NCBI RefSeq assembly: GCF_025567125.1
Contig: NZ_JAOQJI010000007.1
Location: 74,609-138,608 of the forward strand
DNA length: 64,000 nucleotides
From: Phocaeicola fibrisolvens
GTDB lineage: Bacteria > Bacteroidota > Bacteroidia > Bacteroidales > Bacteroidaceae
Reading direction: 5' to 3'
This document shows positions 24,727 to 34,333 of the stretch, one piece after another. The notes below the pieces were generated by a model. It searched no databases. It saw nothing but the letters and a program-made list of their open reading frames with translations, and was not told where the DNA came from. How positions within the stretch are numbered: the first letter of the stretch is position 1; each line of letters begins with the position of its first letter. Made by a program: the position numbers and the translations under genes.

Positions 24727-26163
24727 ATGAATCAGGGTATAAAAAAGACATTTATAGCAGGAGTTTTCTGGGGAGTTCTCGAGAAGTTCTCCGTGCTGTT
24801 TGTGGGTTTTTTTATCACGATTCTTCTGGCAAGAAAGTTAACTCCGGCCGATTACGGACTGGTCAATATGCTGTATATATTTACGTTATTGGCCAATGTG
24901 ATTCTAGACGCAGGATTCGGGCAGGCTCTCATTCAGAAAAAAACGGTGACCGATCAAGACACGAGTACGGTTTTTTATTTTAATGTTGTTTTCAGCTTGT
25001 TCCTATACGGTTTGTTGTATGCACTGGCACCGTACATCGCACAGTTTTACAGGCAACCCCTGCTGACGGATATCGCACGGGTGTCATTTTTGATGATTCC
25101 TGTCAATTCGTTGTGCATCATTCAGCATGTCTTGTTGACAAAGAACCTAAAGGTCAAGGAACTGACGATTGTTTCTGTAAGTGCTTCCTTCGTCTCGGGA
25201 GTGATCGGAGTTTTTCTGGCATATACGGGGCATGGAGTATGGGCCTTGGTATTCCAGGGGCTGACCTTGCAAGTGGTCCGTGCAATGATTTTATGGACGG
25301 TCGGGGGCTGGACGCCTCGTTGGGTTTTTCAACTGGAAAGCATCCGGTCCATCTGGAATTTTAGCCTGAATATATTAGGTGTGGGGTTTCTGAGTGCCAT
25401 CTTCCAGAACATATACACCGTAATCATAGGACGGTTTTACAACGTGAATGAAGTGGGTTTCTACAACCAGGCACAGCGTCTGGAAAGCGTGGCCAGTACG
25501 GCCATCACCAGTTCCATCCAGCGGGTGAGTTTTCCGGCCTTTGCCGCCCTTCAGGACAACAAAGAGCGTTTGAGAGAGGCTTTTAAGAAAGTCATGGACC
25601 TGGCCATGTATGTGCATTTGCCGGTTATGATTGGTGTCATAGCGGTGGCCCATGATTTGTTTCTGCTGCTCTTAGGCGAGAAATGGTTGCCGTCTGTTCC
25701 CTATTTTGAGTTGTTGTGCATAGCAAGTGCGATGTATCCGTTGCACATGATCAATGTGAGCGTCCTTAAAGGGGTGGGCTTGGGAAAGCTTTACTTTCGG
25801 TTGGAGGCTGTCAAGAGGGGACTGATTGTGGCGTTTATTTTCCTTACGGTCAGGTACTCCATCTACATTTTGCTGGTAGGCTATGTGATAGCTACCGTGT
25901 CGAGCACATTCCTCAATATGTATTGTTGTGGAAAGGCGGTGGAATACAAACTGATTGATCAGTTGAAGGATTTGCTGCCCACATTGGGATGCAACCTGTT
26001 GATGTATTGCAGCATACAACTTTTCCATCTGTGCGCATTTTCTCCGATGTATAGGTTGAGCTTGGATATAATCGGGGGTATATTGATTTATGTCCTGGCC
26101 TCGTATCTTCTGCGGGTCAAGCCTTTTTTCCATTTGTTGAACATTATCTTAAAAAGATGTTGA
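24727..26163 (+). CDS. wzx: Wzx-type polysaccharide flippase
   Basis: 478-residue membrane protein with about twelve to fourteen hydrophobic helices, of the MOP/PST superfamily (WzxC-like). It should flip the undecaprenyl-linked repeat unit across the inner membrane. Typical stretches are FWGVLEKFSVLFVGFFITILLARKLTPADYGLV at the start and FYNQAQRLESVASTAITSSIQRVSFPAFA in the middle. ATG at 24727 gives MNQGIKKTFIAG; the frame extends a little upstream but overlaps the dehydrogenase stop. Its end overlaps the acyltransferase gene by 7 bp. Confidence 0.9.
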   Translation: MNQGIKKTFIAGVFWGVLEKFSVLFVGFFITILLARKLTPADYGLVNMLYIFTLLANVILDAGFGQALIQKKTVTDQDTSTVFYFNVVFSLFLYGLLYALAPYIAQFYRQPLLTDIARVSFLMIPVNSLCIIQHVLLTKNLKVKELTIVSVSASFVSGVIGVFLAYTGHGVWALVFQGLTLQVVRAMILWTVGGWTPRWVFQLESIRSIWNFSLNILGVGFLSAIFQNIYTVIIGRFYNVNEVGFYNQAQRLESVASTAITSSIQRVSFPAFAALQDNKERLREAFKKVMDLAMYVHLPVMIGVIAVAHDLFLLLLGEKWLPSVPYFELLCIASAMYPLHMINVSVLKGVGLGKLYFRLEAVKRGLIVAFIFLTVRYSIYILLVGYVIATVSSTFLNMYCCGKAVEYKLIDQLKDLLPTLGCNLLMYCSIQLFHLCAFSPMYRLSLDIIGGILIYVLASYLLRVKPFFHLLNIILKRC

Positions 26164-26786
26164 CTGTCATTTATAATCTCATAAATCGAATCCTTACCAT
26201 AAGGAATAGACGCCTAGTTTTAAAAAGTGCCGTTTTTCGCGGCAAAGCCCAAATCTTGCGAAGGGCCCATATCCGGCTGTTGTGCGATTCTGTGCCGGAT
26301 GACATTGAAATAGGCGATAATTTCCGTTTTTTTGGAGGTAGCATCACCTCTCAGAATCACGGAAAGATAAAAATCGGGAAGAATGTAAAATTGGGTTTCG
26401 ATATACGAATCGGTGCCGTTCAATCCATCGAAATTGGAGATGGTTCGATTCTTGCCGATTCCATTACAATTATGGACAATAACAACCATCCGGTAAACCC
26501 GCTGGATAGGGCGTTGGTCTATCAGACGGCCTGGGATTCAGAATACAGGCGATGGAAATATAGCGAATCGAAGCCTGTGGTCATAGGCCGGAATGTATGG
26601 ATTGGGTCGGGTGTCAGAATCTGCAAAGGAGTTACGATTGGGGACGGGGCTGTAGTTGCTGCGTGTGCTGTCGTGACGAAGGATGTGCCGGTCAACAGCA
26701 TTGCCGCCGGAAACCCTGCAAGGATTGTAAAAACAGACATCGATAAACTGCCAAGATTAATTCCAGACGATATTCTATGCAAGTAG
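26157..26786 (+). CDS. Left-handed beta-helix acyltransferase
   Basis: 209 residues with hexapeptide repeats (IGDNF, IKIGKNVKLG, IEIGDGSIL, VVIGRNVWIGSGVRICKGVTIGDGAVV) that form the left-handed beta-helix of O-acetyltransferases such as WcaF and Maa. The catalytic His is probably in MDNNNHPV, near residue 107. It may O-acetylate the repeat unit. It overlaps the flippase gene at its start and the glycosyltransferase gene at its end (10 bp), so expression is coupled. The acceptor sugar is unknown. Confidence 0.85.
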   Translation: MLTVIYNLINRILTIRNRRLVLKSAVFRGKAQILRRAHIRLLCDSVPDDIEIGDNFRFFGGSITSQNHGKIKIGKNVKLGFDIRIGAVQSIEIGDGSILADSITIMDNNNHPVNPLDRALVYQTAWDSEYRRWKYSESKPVVIGRNVWIGSGVRICKGVTIGDGAVVAACAVVTKDVPVNSIAAGNPARIVKTDIDKLPRLIPDDILCK

Positions 26787-27883
26787 TGTTTGAGATAATA
26801 GGGATGGGAGCGAAGAAATATGGAGGTTTCGAGCGCTATATTTTGGAGGAAGCAAGGCAATTGAAGGAAAGGGGATACAAGCTGGTGGTGGTTTTTGATA
26901 CCCAGCCGTTGGCGGACCGATACATTGAAGACTTGCTGCACGTCGGCGCCTCTTACTATGTGATTCCCTATCAAAACAAATTGCGGTTTACCTCCGCTAT
27001 TTTCAAGCTGATGCGGAAGTATCGGCCCGAGGTGGTACATTCGAATTTTTCGTCCAACATCTTTCTGGTGCAAATCATGGCCTGTCTGATGCACGTGCCT
27101 GTACGCATAAGTACGGAGCATTGTTTGCCGGTACTGTCCACGTGTAAACGTCGTTTCCTGTATACCTTCCTGTCGATACTGACCAATTACATCCTTCCCG
27201 TTTCTGCACAGTCGGCACAAGCCGTACAGAAAGGGTTGTGGTTGAATAAGAGTAAAGTGAAGACGTTGTATCTCGGAGTAAACGATTTTGCCTACGAGAA
27301 GTCGGAGATGAAGAAGAAGTACGGTCTGCCTATGGATAAGCTGCTGATAATGAATGTGGCGTACCATCATCCGGTAAAAGGGGTGGATGTCTTGTTGAGA
27401 GCTTTTGCCCTGTTGCTGAAGTATCCGGGAGTGAAAGATGTGGTGCTGTGTCAGATTGGCGGCGGACAAACGGGGCATGACACGTCTGCTCTGAAGTCGC
27501 TGGCCCGGTCGCTGGGCATAGAAGACCGTGTGATTTGGATGGGGCTGCAAAACAATGTGCCGGAAATTTTGAGTTGTGGAGACATCTATTGTCAACCGTC
27601 ACGGTCTGAAGGCATAGGCTTGGCGATTATGGAAGCCTCACTGGCCAGGTTACCGGTTGTGGCCACCCGCGTGGGAGGCATTCCCGAGGTGGCGGTGGAC
27701 AAGGTAAATGCTTATCTAGTAGAGAGTGAAGATGTAGACGGGCTGGCCGGGAGCATGTATATGCTGTATAAAGACAAGGCACAGAGAGAGCGGATGGGAT
27801 ATTACGGAAGGTTGCAGGCATTGGATAAATTCTGCTTGTCGAATCAGGTGACAAAACTCATCGAGTGTTTCTATAAGATATAA
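26777..27883 (+). CDS. Glycosyltransferase family 4
   Basis: 368 residues, GT-B fold. The N-terminal acceptor half starts MQVVFEIIGMGAKKYGGFERYI with the Gly-Gly-rich loop usual in GT4, and the C-terminal donor half has the EX7E motif in SRSEGIGLAIMEASLARLPVVATRVGG. It probably adds one residue of the repeat unit from a nucleotide sugar on the cytoplasmic face. It overlaps the acyltransferase by 10 bp, and the polymerase follows after 3 bp. Donor and linkage cannot be read from sequence. Confidence 0.88.
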   Translation: MQVVFEIIGMGAKKYGGFERYILEEARQLKERGYKLVVVFDTQPLADRYIEDLLHVGASYYVIPYQNKLRFTSAIFKLMRKYRPEVVHSNFSSNIFLVQIMACLMHVPVRISTEHCLPVLSTCKRRFLYTFLSILTNYILPVSAQSAQAVQKGLWLNKSKVKTLYLGVNDFAYEKSEMKKKYGLPMDKLLIMNVAYHHPVKGVDVLLRAFALLLKYPGVKDVVLCQIGGGQTGHDTSALKSLARSLGIEDRVIWMGLQNNVPEILSCGDIYCQPSRSEGIGLAIMEASLARLPVVATRVGGIPEVAVDKVNAYLVESEDVDGLAGSMYMLYKDKAQRERMGYYGRLQALDKFCLSNQVTKLIECFYKI

Positions 27884-27886
27884 GAG

Positions 27887-29038
27887 ATGGATCGGCTGAC
27901 CTACATTTTGTCATTGATAGTGGTTGGATTGACGCCTTTGGATGCCGTTACAGTGGCAGACGACCTGAGCATCGGACGTGTTTTCTACTTGTTGTTGCTC
28001 TTTTCCGCGTTCTTTTCCAAAAGTGTGCTGAAGGTACCTCAAGGGGGGTATCTGAAAATCCTGTTTGTTTTTTCGTTATGGGCTTTTCTCACTTCCTACT
28101 GGAGTTTTAAGCCGGACGAAACGATGTACCGCTGTTTGTATCTGGTCCAATACTTCGTACTGGCTGTCATATTGCAGAATGTAATAGACACGCCCCAGAA
28201 ATTCCATTGGCTTTGCGGGGCCTGGTTCTTGGGGGCTATGTATATTGCCACAGAAACGATTTTCAATTACCTGGTCTATGGCATTACGTCGGCAAGTCTG
28301 TATCGTGTCGATGAGTTTGGAAATGCCAACGAGAACTCTTTCATGCTGTGCTTTGGGGTGATTTTATTTCTGGTGAATGCAGAGCGAATCAAATATAAGA
28401 TTCTCATTTATGCGGTACTGCTGTATTCGTTCCTGGCGATTCTGGCAAATGGTTCACGCACGGGATTTATCATGTACCTGCTGGTGATTTTTATCTATCT
28501 CTTGTCGGAACTCAAGCGTGGAAGCAAGTCCATATATTATATTTTTCCTGTTTTTCTGTGGTTGGCTGTCTATTACTTCAACCATGTCCTGTCGGAGGGG
28601 AGTTATGAACGGTTCATGCATATTTCAGATGATATCAAGAGCAGTGATTTGGCCAACAGGCAGTGGATTTGGAGAATGGCCTTGGAAATCATGTCGGAAA
28701 AAGATGTATCCCTCCTGTGGGGGACTGGCTGGTCTACTTTTCCTTATGTCCTTCAGTCTCATACCTCCGTGTTTTATGATTCGCACAATTTTTACCTGAA
28801 TATCTTGTTTACTACGGGCATAATTGGTTTCTGCATACTGGGGTATTATCTGTTTACTTTGGTGAGGTATATTTCTTTCATTCCACACCACAGGATGCGG
28901 TACTCTTTGCTGTTGATTATTCCTATGATTTCCATGCTGACCACCAACTGGGAATATCGGAGGTGGTGGTTCTTGCTGGGGGTGTTTGTCTATAAATTGT
29001 ATCAAAATTCATTAACCTATGACGGGGAAGAAGAATAA
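27887..29038 (+). CDS. wzy: O-antigen/capsule polymerase (Wzy-like)
   Basis: 383-residue membrane protein with about ten helices and a central loop in the style of Wzy/O-antigen ligase proteins; AILANGSRTGFIMYLLVIFIYLLSELKRG resembles the Wzy_C region. It should join repeat units in the periplasm in a Wzx/Wzy-dependent pathway, in keeping with the flippase upstream and the Wza/Wzc pair downstream. Base composition is a little lower in GC than the flanking housekeeping genes, as usual for these loci. It overlaps the next gene by 20 bp. Confidence 0.8.
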   Translation: MDRLTYILSLIVVGLTPLDAVTVADDLSIGRVFYLLLLFSAFFSKSVLKVPQGGYLKILFVFSLWAFLTSYWSFKPDETMYRCLYLVQYFVLAVILQNVIDTPQKFHWLCGAWFLGAMYIATETIFNYLVYGITSASLYRVDEFGNANENSFMLCFGVILFLVNAERIKYKILIYAVLLYSFLAILANGSRTGFIMYLLVIFIYLLSELKRGSKSIYYIFPVFLWLAVYYFNHVLSEGSYERFMHISDDIKSSDLANRQWIWRMALEIMSEKDVSLLWGTGWSTFPYVLQSHTSVFYDSHNFYLNILFTTGIIGFCILGYYLFTLVRYISFIPHHRMRYSLLLIIPMISMLTTNWEYRRWWFLLGVFVYKLYQNSLTYDGEEE

Positions 29039-30098
29039 AAACAGAAAGGTGCTGTTTGTCACGGCCTCCACGCAAGGCGGGGGAGCAGAAAGGATGCTTT
29101 TCAATATTATTAGTTCGCTGGATTGTCACATTGAAAAGGAACTGGTCATTACGTCCTGTGATACGCCTCCACAAAACCGTTGCATCGATTATCCGACCGT
29201 GTCACTGCGGAAGAAACATGCCCTTTCGTCTTTTGGGGCAATCGTAAGACACATCAACGCTTTCCAGCCGGATTATGTCTTTACCACCAGTTCCACGATT
29301 GGGTATCTGCTGGTCTTGTCGAAGCTGTTCACCTCATGTGCGTATAAGGTGATTATAAGATGTGCCGTATCTCCTTCTGAAATTTATGATTCCGGCCTCA
29401 AGGACCGGTTGCTGAAACAGGTGATAAGGCTGACGTATAACTGGTGTGACAAAATCATCGCCCAAACCGATTACATGAAAGAGGACATCCTAAAATCGTA
29501 TCACGTGCCGGCTGGGAAAGTGATTACAATCCGGAACATCATCAACACCCGTTTCCTGGACACGGAATCGGCTTATGACCGACCGGCTGAATTCACGGAA
29601 GGACAATATAAGGTAGTGGCAGCAGGTGCCCTCTATTCCGTGAAAGGTTTCGACCTTTTGATTCAGGCAATGACTCCCCTCATAGAAAAAGACAAAACCA
29701 TCCGTCTCTATATTTTGGGGGAGGAACGGTACGAAGCAGGATATAAGAAATACCTGCAGGACCTTATCGACAAGAACCACATGGAGAATTATATCTATCT
29801 TTTGGGATATAAATCGAATCCGTATCCTTATCTGAAAAATGCGGATTTGTTTGTGATGTCTTCCCGAAAAGAAGGGTTTCCCAATGTCGTACTGGAGGCT
29901 TTGTATCTTAAGACTCCGGTTGTAGCCTCCAATTGTGTCGATTTTTCTCGGGTGATAGAGTCGGGTGTCAATGGATATATCGTTGAAAAAGGGAATATCC
30001 TTTCGCTTCGGGAAGGAATCAACAGGGCACTGTCCACGACATTCGACCTGGACAGGCTGCCCATCAGGAATTTTGATTATAATACGTTATTTGTATAA
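29019..30098 (+). CDS. Glycosyltransferase family 4
   Basis: 359 residues, GT-B fold. The start KVLFVTASTQGGGAERMLFNII has the GGGAER loop typical of this family, and the donor half shows SSRKEGFPNVVLEALYLKTPVVASNC with EX7E. It is likely one of four cytoplasmic transferases that build the repeat unit. The start overlaps the polymerase by 20 bp. Donor and acceptor are not predictable here. Confidence 0.88.
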   Translation: MTGKKNKNRKVLFVTASTQGGGAERMLFNIISSLDCHIEKELVITSCDTPPQNRCIDYPTVSLRKKHALSSFGAIVRHINAFQPDYVFTTSSTIGYLLVLSKLFTSCAYKVIIRCAVSPSEIYDSGLKDRLLKQVIRLTYNWCDKIIAQTDYMKEDILKSYHVPAGKVITIRNIINTRFLDTESAYDRPAEFTEGQYKVVAAGALYSVKGFDLLIQAMTPLIEKDKTIRLYILGEERYEAGYKKYLQDLIDKNHMENYIYLLGYKSNPYPYLKNADLFVMSSRKEGFPNVVLEALYLKTPVVASNCVDFSRVIESGVNGYIVEKGNILSLREGINRALSTTFDLDRLPIRNFDYNTLFV

Positions 30099-30103
30099 AA
30101 AAG

Positions 30104-30916
30104 ATGAAAATAAGCGTCATTATCCCGTCGTATAAACCTCAGGACTGGATTTATGAATGCCTTTCCAGCCTGGCCGGGCAAACATTTGAAAAAGCGGAAT
30201 TTGAGGTAATCATTGTGCTTAATGGATGCTGCGAGCCTTATAAAAGCGAACTCTTGAATTACATCTGTACCGGCATGCGGGGTGTGAATGTGAATTTGAT
30301 TCAAACCGATCAGGCTGGCGTGTCGAATGCACGGAATATCGGAATCGGCCGTTCCAGAGGGGAATATATTGCATTTATCGATGACGACGATTTTGTGTCG
30401 GACTCGTATCTGGCAGATTTATACGCCATCGCTTCTACGGGACACATCCCTTTGTCCAATTTCTTGGCGTTCGAGGAGGATGCGGATACGCGGAAATACA
30501 CTTCCTACTATATCACGGATATATATAACCGTCTGGGCCGGAAGGGACATCCATACCAGATACTTCCAGTAAGAAGTTATTTGTCGGTTCCATGTGCGAA
30601 GCTGATTCCCAGAAAGGTGATTGCAGACCGTAGATTTTATTTGGACTTCAAGAACGGAGAGGATAGCATTTTTATGTTTCTGATATCAGACGAGATGAAG
30701 ACGTTCGAGTTTACGGAAGCGCGTGCCATTTATTATCGACGAATCAGGGAGGGCTCTGCGGTGACGAGGAAAAAGAAGCGAAAAGAGGTGCTCGCCAATT
30801 CCTGTAAGATGATTTATGCTTATACCAGAATATACATTGCGCATGCACGTCGGTATCATGCGCTCTTTTTCGTGACCCGAGTTCTCGCGGCTGTAAAGAA
30901 AATAGTTGAAAGGTAA
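30104..30916 (+). CDS. Glycosyltransferase family 2
   Basis: 270 residues, GT-A fold. MKISVIIPSYKPQDWIYECLSSL opens the nucleotide-binding domain, and the metal-binding DDD of YIAFIDDDDFVSDSYL lies near residue 90. The final 60 residues are basic and include a hydrophobic stretch that may associate with the membrane. It follows the previous transferase after 5 bp. Confidence 0.88.
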   Translation: MKISVIIPSYKPQDWIYECLSSLAGQTFEKAEFEVIIVLNGCCEPYKSELLNYICTGMRGVNVNLIQTDQAGVSNARNIGIGRSRGEYIAFIDDDDFVSDSYLADLYAIASTGHIPLSNFLAFEEDADTRKYTSYYITDIYNRLGRKGHPYQILPVRSYLSVPCAKLIPRKVIADRRFYLDFKNGEDSIFMFLISDEMKTFEFTEARAIYYRRIREGSAVTRKKKRKEVLANSCKMIYAYTRIYIAHARRYHALFFVTRVLAAVKKIVER

Positions 30917-30936
30917 TTTTCAATCTGTGTTGGCTT

Positions 30937-31722
30937 ATGAATGATTGGGGGTTGGTCTCCATCATTACTCCGACCTGGAATTGTGCGGAGTATATTGAAG
31001 AGACGGTTCGGTCGGTGTTGGCCCAGACGTATGTACACTGGGAACTGATTATTTACGATGACTGCTCGACCGATGGTACGGAGGCGGTGGTCCGTCCTTT
31101 TGTGGAGGCGGATTCCAGAATAAAATATTTCTGTAACAGACAGAACAGCGGGGCGGCGGTCACACGTAACCATGCGTTGAGAGTGGCTGGCGGGAGATGG
31201 GTCGCATTCTTAGACAGTGACGATTTGTGGATGCCGCAGAAGTTGGAAAGGCAGCTCCGTTTCATGGTGGACAACCAGTATGCGTTTACCTACCATAAAT
31301 ATGTGGAAATCAACGAGAGTTCCGAAGAAACCGGGGTCCTGGTGGGCGGGAAAAAGGTGGTGTCGAAGTTGGACATGTTTGCCTGCTGCTGGCCGGGATG
31401 CCTGTCGGTGATGTATGAGGCTGAAAAAATCGGACTCGTTCAGATTCTCGACGTGAAGAAAAACAACGATACGGCGATGTGGCTGAAAATTATCCGGAAG
31501 TCCAGGTGTTATCTGCTGGACGAGTGCCTCGGCATGTATCGCCGGCGGCAGGGGTCGATTACTCCTCCGGATATTCGTACGAAGATAAAATGGCATTACA
31601 CCCTGTTTCATGAAGCGGAACGACAGAATCCGGTGGTAGCCGTTTTCTGGATGTGCGTGAACATCATAGGGAATTCATACAAGAAACTTTTTTATGTCAA
31701 GAAATACAATGTAAAGAAATAA
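30937..31722 (+). CDS. Glycosyltransferase family 2
   Basis: 261 residues, GT-A fold. It has VSIITPTWNCAEYIEETVRSVLAQTY, YDDCSTDGT and the metal-binding AFLDSDDLWMPQKLE, with DSD near residue 95. It resembles the TuaG/teichuronic-acid style of GT2. It is the fourth repeat-unit transferase in the cluster, 20 bp after the third. Confidence 0.88.
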   Translation: MNDWGLVSIITPTWNCAEYIEETVRSVLAQTYVHWELIIYDDCSTDGTEAVVRPFVEADSRIKYFCNRQNSGAAVTRNHALRVAGGRWVAFLDSDDLWMPQKLERQLRFMVDNQYAFTYHKYVEINESSEETGVLVGGKKVVSKLDMFACCWPGCLSVMYEAEKIGLVQILDVKKNNDTAMWLKIIRKSRCYLLDECLGMYRRRQGSITPPDIRTKIKWHYTLFHEAERQNPVVAVFWMCVNIIGNSYKKLFYVKKYNVKK

Positions 31723-31728
31723 AGACAG

Positions 31729-32937
31729 ATGAATACGAAGAAAAACATTCCGTTTTCTCCACCGGATATCAGCGAAAGTGAAGTGGAGATGGTGGCCGGG
31801 GCACTGCGTTCCGGATGGATTACGACCGGACCGAGAACCAAGGAGTTTGAACACGAGATTGCCACGTTTTGCCGTACTTCCCGGGCGGTCTGCCTGAATT
31901 CGGCAACTGCGTGCATGGAATTAATCTTGAGGGTGCTGGGAGTCGGACCAGGCGACGAAGTGATTGTACCGGCCTATACGTATACGGCTACGGCGAGTGT
32001 GGTATGCCATGTGGGCGCAAAAGTGGTGATGGTTGATACGGCTCCCGACTCGTTCGAGATGGATTACGACCAGCTGGAAGAGGCCATTACACCGGCCACG
32101 AAGGTCGTCATACCGGTCGACCTGGGGGGAGTGATGTGTGATTATGACCGTGTGTTTGCCGCAGTGGAACGCAAGCGGTCTCTTTTCCGTCCGGCAGGCA
32201 AACTGCAGGAGGCCATAGGCAGGGTCACGGTGATGGCGGATGCGGCACATGCTTTCGGGGCCCGATGGCACGGAAAGAGGTGTGGCGAGGTGGCCGATTT
32301 TACTTCTTTCTCTTTTCATGCCGTGAAGAACCTGACCACGGCCGAAGGGGGAGCACTCACCTGGAAAGACCTGCCGGGGATAGACAATGACGAGCTGTAC
32401 ACGCAGTTTCAGTGGCTGTCCTTGCACGGGCAAAGCAAGGATGCCCTGGCCAAGACCAGGCTGGGGGCCTGGGAGTACGACATCCTTTCGCCGGCCTACA
32501 AGTGCAACATGACAGACATCATGGCGGCCATCGGACTGGCGCAGCTCAAGCGTTACAGGGGCATGCTGGACAGACGCAAGCAGATTATTGAAAGGTATCA
32601 GCAGGCACTTGAAGGGCTGAATGTGCAGACTCTGTGTCATTATGGAGAGGATCATGCATCGAGCGGACACTTGTTTCTGTTGAGGCTGAAAGACAAGTCG
32701 CTGGAAGAGCGCAACGAACTGATTGTGCGCATGGCAGAAAGGGGAATCGCCTGTAACGTGCACTATAAACCCTTGCCCATGATGACGGCCTATAAGTCGA
32801 TGGGGTTTGACATCAAGGATTTTCCGAATGCCTATGCTCAGTATCACAATGAAATCACCTTGCCTTTGCATACCCGGCTGTCGGATGAGGAGGTGGATTT
32901 CGTGGTAGCGAATTTACGGGAACTTCTGACGGAATAA
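31729..32937 (+). CDS. DegT/DnrJ/EryC1 family PLP-dependent sugar aminotransferase
   Basis: 402 residues. It has ADAAHAFGARWHGKRCG (PLP-contacting Asp) and the Schiff-base lysine K200 in SFHAVKNLTTAEGGAL; the C-terminal YKCNMTDIMAAIGLAQLKR is typical of the sugar branch. It likely aminates the 4-keto sugar made by the dehydratase at 20533, giving a 4-amino-4,6-dideoxyhexose. The family also includes 3-aminotransferases, so the position on the sugar is an inference from the neighbouring dehydratase and PglC-like transferase. Confidence 0.9.
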   Translation: MNTKKNIPFSPPDISESEVEMVAGALRSGWITTGPRTKEFEHEIATFCRTSRAVCLNSATACMELILRVLGVGPGDEVIVPAYTYTATASVVCHVGAKVVMVDTAPDSFEMDYDQLEEAITPATKVVIPVDLGGVMCDYDRVFAAVERKRSLFRPAGKLQEAIGRVTVMADAAHAFGARWHGKRCGEVADFTSFSFHAVKNLTTAEGGALTWKDLPGIDNDELYTQFQWLSLHGQSKDALAKTRLGAWEYDILSPAYKCNMTDIMAAIGLAQLKRYRGMLDRRKQIIERYQQALEGLNVQTLCHYGEDHASSGHLFLLRLKDKSLEERNELIVRMAERGIACNVHYKPLPMMTAYKSMGFDIKDFPNAYAQYHNEITLPLHTRLSDEEVDFVVANLRELLTE

Positions 32938-32948
32938 TTGCTAGAAAG

Positions 32949-33536
32949 GTGTTGAAACGTGTGTTCGATGTGGTGGCCAGCGGTTGCGGGCTGCTGTTGC
33001 TGAGTCCGGTTTTTCTGTGGCTGGCCGGTTGGGTGAAACTGGATTCCAGGGGGCCGGTCTTCTACAGGCAGGTGCGTGTGGGAAAACACAACAAGGATTT
33101 CAAGTTGTATAAATTCCGTTCCATGCGTGTGGGGGCAGACAAGGCCGGACTGATTACCGTGGGAGGAAGAGACCCTCGGGTGACGCGCTCCGGATATTAT
33201 ATCAGGAAGTACAAGCTGGATGAGTTGCCGCAGCTGATCAATGTGTTCCTGGGAGACATGAGCCTGGTGGGACCCCGTCCGGAAGTAAGGAAATATGTGG
33301 ACTTGTACACTCCTGAACAGATGCATGTATTGGATGTGCGTCCCGGCATTACAGACAAGGCTTCCATTCTGTATTGCCACGAGAATGAACTGCTGGCCGG
33401 TGCAGACGACCCCGAAGCGTTCTACCGGGAGGTGGTCATGCAGGACAAGCTGAAGATAAACCTGGAGTACGTGAGAAACCGCTCGTTCTGGGGGGATATC
33501 AAACTGATTTTTAATACTATATTCAAGATTCTATGA
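32949..33536 (+). CDS. Undecaprenyl-phosphate sugar-1-phosphate transferase (PglC/WcaJ catalytic core)
   Basis: 195 residues beginning at GTG (VLKRVFDVVASGCGLLLLSPVFLWLAGWVKLDSRGPVFY). It is a small monotopic phosphoglycosyl transferase with one membrane segment, the KFRSMR motif, the catalytic Asp-Glu of YKLDELPQLINV and PRPE. It starts repeat-unit assembly by moving a sugar phosphate from UDP-sugar to undecaprenyl phosphate. The short form without extra helices is PglC-like, which often uses bacillosamine-type sugars and fits the dehydratase and aminotransferase in this cluster. The export gene overlaps its end by 4 bp. Confidence 0.9.
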   Translation: MLKRVFDVVASGCGLLLLSPVFLWLAGWVKLDSRGPVFYRQVRVGKHNKDFKLYKFRSMRVGADKAGLITVGGRDPRVTRSGYYIRKYKLDELPQLINVFLGDMSLVGPRPEVRKYVDLYTPEQMHVLDVRPGITDKASILYCHENELLAGADDPEAFYREVVMQDKLKINLEYVRNRSFWGDIKLIFNTIFKIL

Positions 33537-34333
33537 GAAAACGATTGATAAGATTACGGCTCCTGGGATACCTGGCAGTCATTGTATGTATGTGTGTGGC
33601 TTGTACCTCCTCCCGTAAGGTGCTGTATTTGCAGGATGTGAAGCCCATGGTGAAACAGCAGATTGATGAGGCCTACGAAGTGAAAATCCACAAGGACGAC
33701 ATGCTGGCCATCATGATCAACAGCAAGAACCCGGAACTGGCTTTGCCGTTCAATATGCCGCTGGTAAGCTATCAGGTGGGTTATCAGAGCACCTACAACC
33801 AGCGTATCCTCGGCTATCTGGTCGACTCGGACGGTTGCATTGATTTCCCTATCTTCGGACGGCTGCATGTGGCGGGAATGACCCGGAAGGAGCTGACGAA
33901 GTACATCAAGCAGCGGCTGGTGGAGGAAGATTACATCAAGGACCCGGTGGTGACCGTACAGTTCCTGAATTTCAAGATTTCGGTCATCGGTGAAGTCAAC
34001 CGTCCGGGAAGCTTCGACATCACCAGTGACAGGATTACTTTGCTGGAGGCCATCAGCAAGGCGGGCGACCTGACCATCTTCGGTCGCCGGGACCGTGTGG
34101 CGGTTATCCGGGAAGTGGACGGCGAACGTACCATCGTGTACCATGACCTGCGTTCTTCCGATATTTTCCAGTCGCCTTATTATTACTTGCAGCAGAACGA
34201 CATTGTGTACGTGGAGCCCAACCGGACGAAAGCGGCACAGAGTCGCATCAACCAGAACAACACGGTGGGGGTATGGACCTCCGTGATTTCGGTTTTAACT
34301 TCAATTGTCACCTTAATATTGGTTGCGAAATGA
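33533..34333 (+). CDS. wza: Polysaccharide export lipoprotein (Wza type)
   Basis: 266 residues. Signal MRKRLIRLRLLGYLAVIVCMCVAC has lipobox Cys24. It is followed by a Poly_export domain (about 45-135; YEVKIHKDDMLAIMI, DSDGCIDFPIFGRLHV) and a SLBB-type domain (about 140-235; ISVIGEVNRPGSFDI), with a C-terminal hydrophobic helix. This outer-membrane translocon passes the finished polymer to the surface together with Wzc. The stop overlaps the wzc start (ATGA). Confidence 0.92.
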   Translation: MRKRLIRLRLLGYLAVIVCMCVACTSSRKVLYLQDVKPMVKQQIDEAYEVKIHKDDMLAIMINSKNPELALPFNMPLVSYQVGYQSTYNQRILGYLVDSDGCIDFPIFGRLHVAGMTRKELTKYIKQRLVEEDYIKDPVVTVQFLNFKISVIGEVNRPGSFDITSDRITLLEAISKAGDLTIFGRRDRVAVIREVDGERTIVYHDLRSSDIFQSPYYYLQQNDIVYVEPNRTKAAQSRINQNNTVGVWTSVISVLTSIVTLILVAK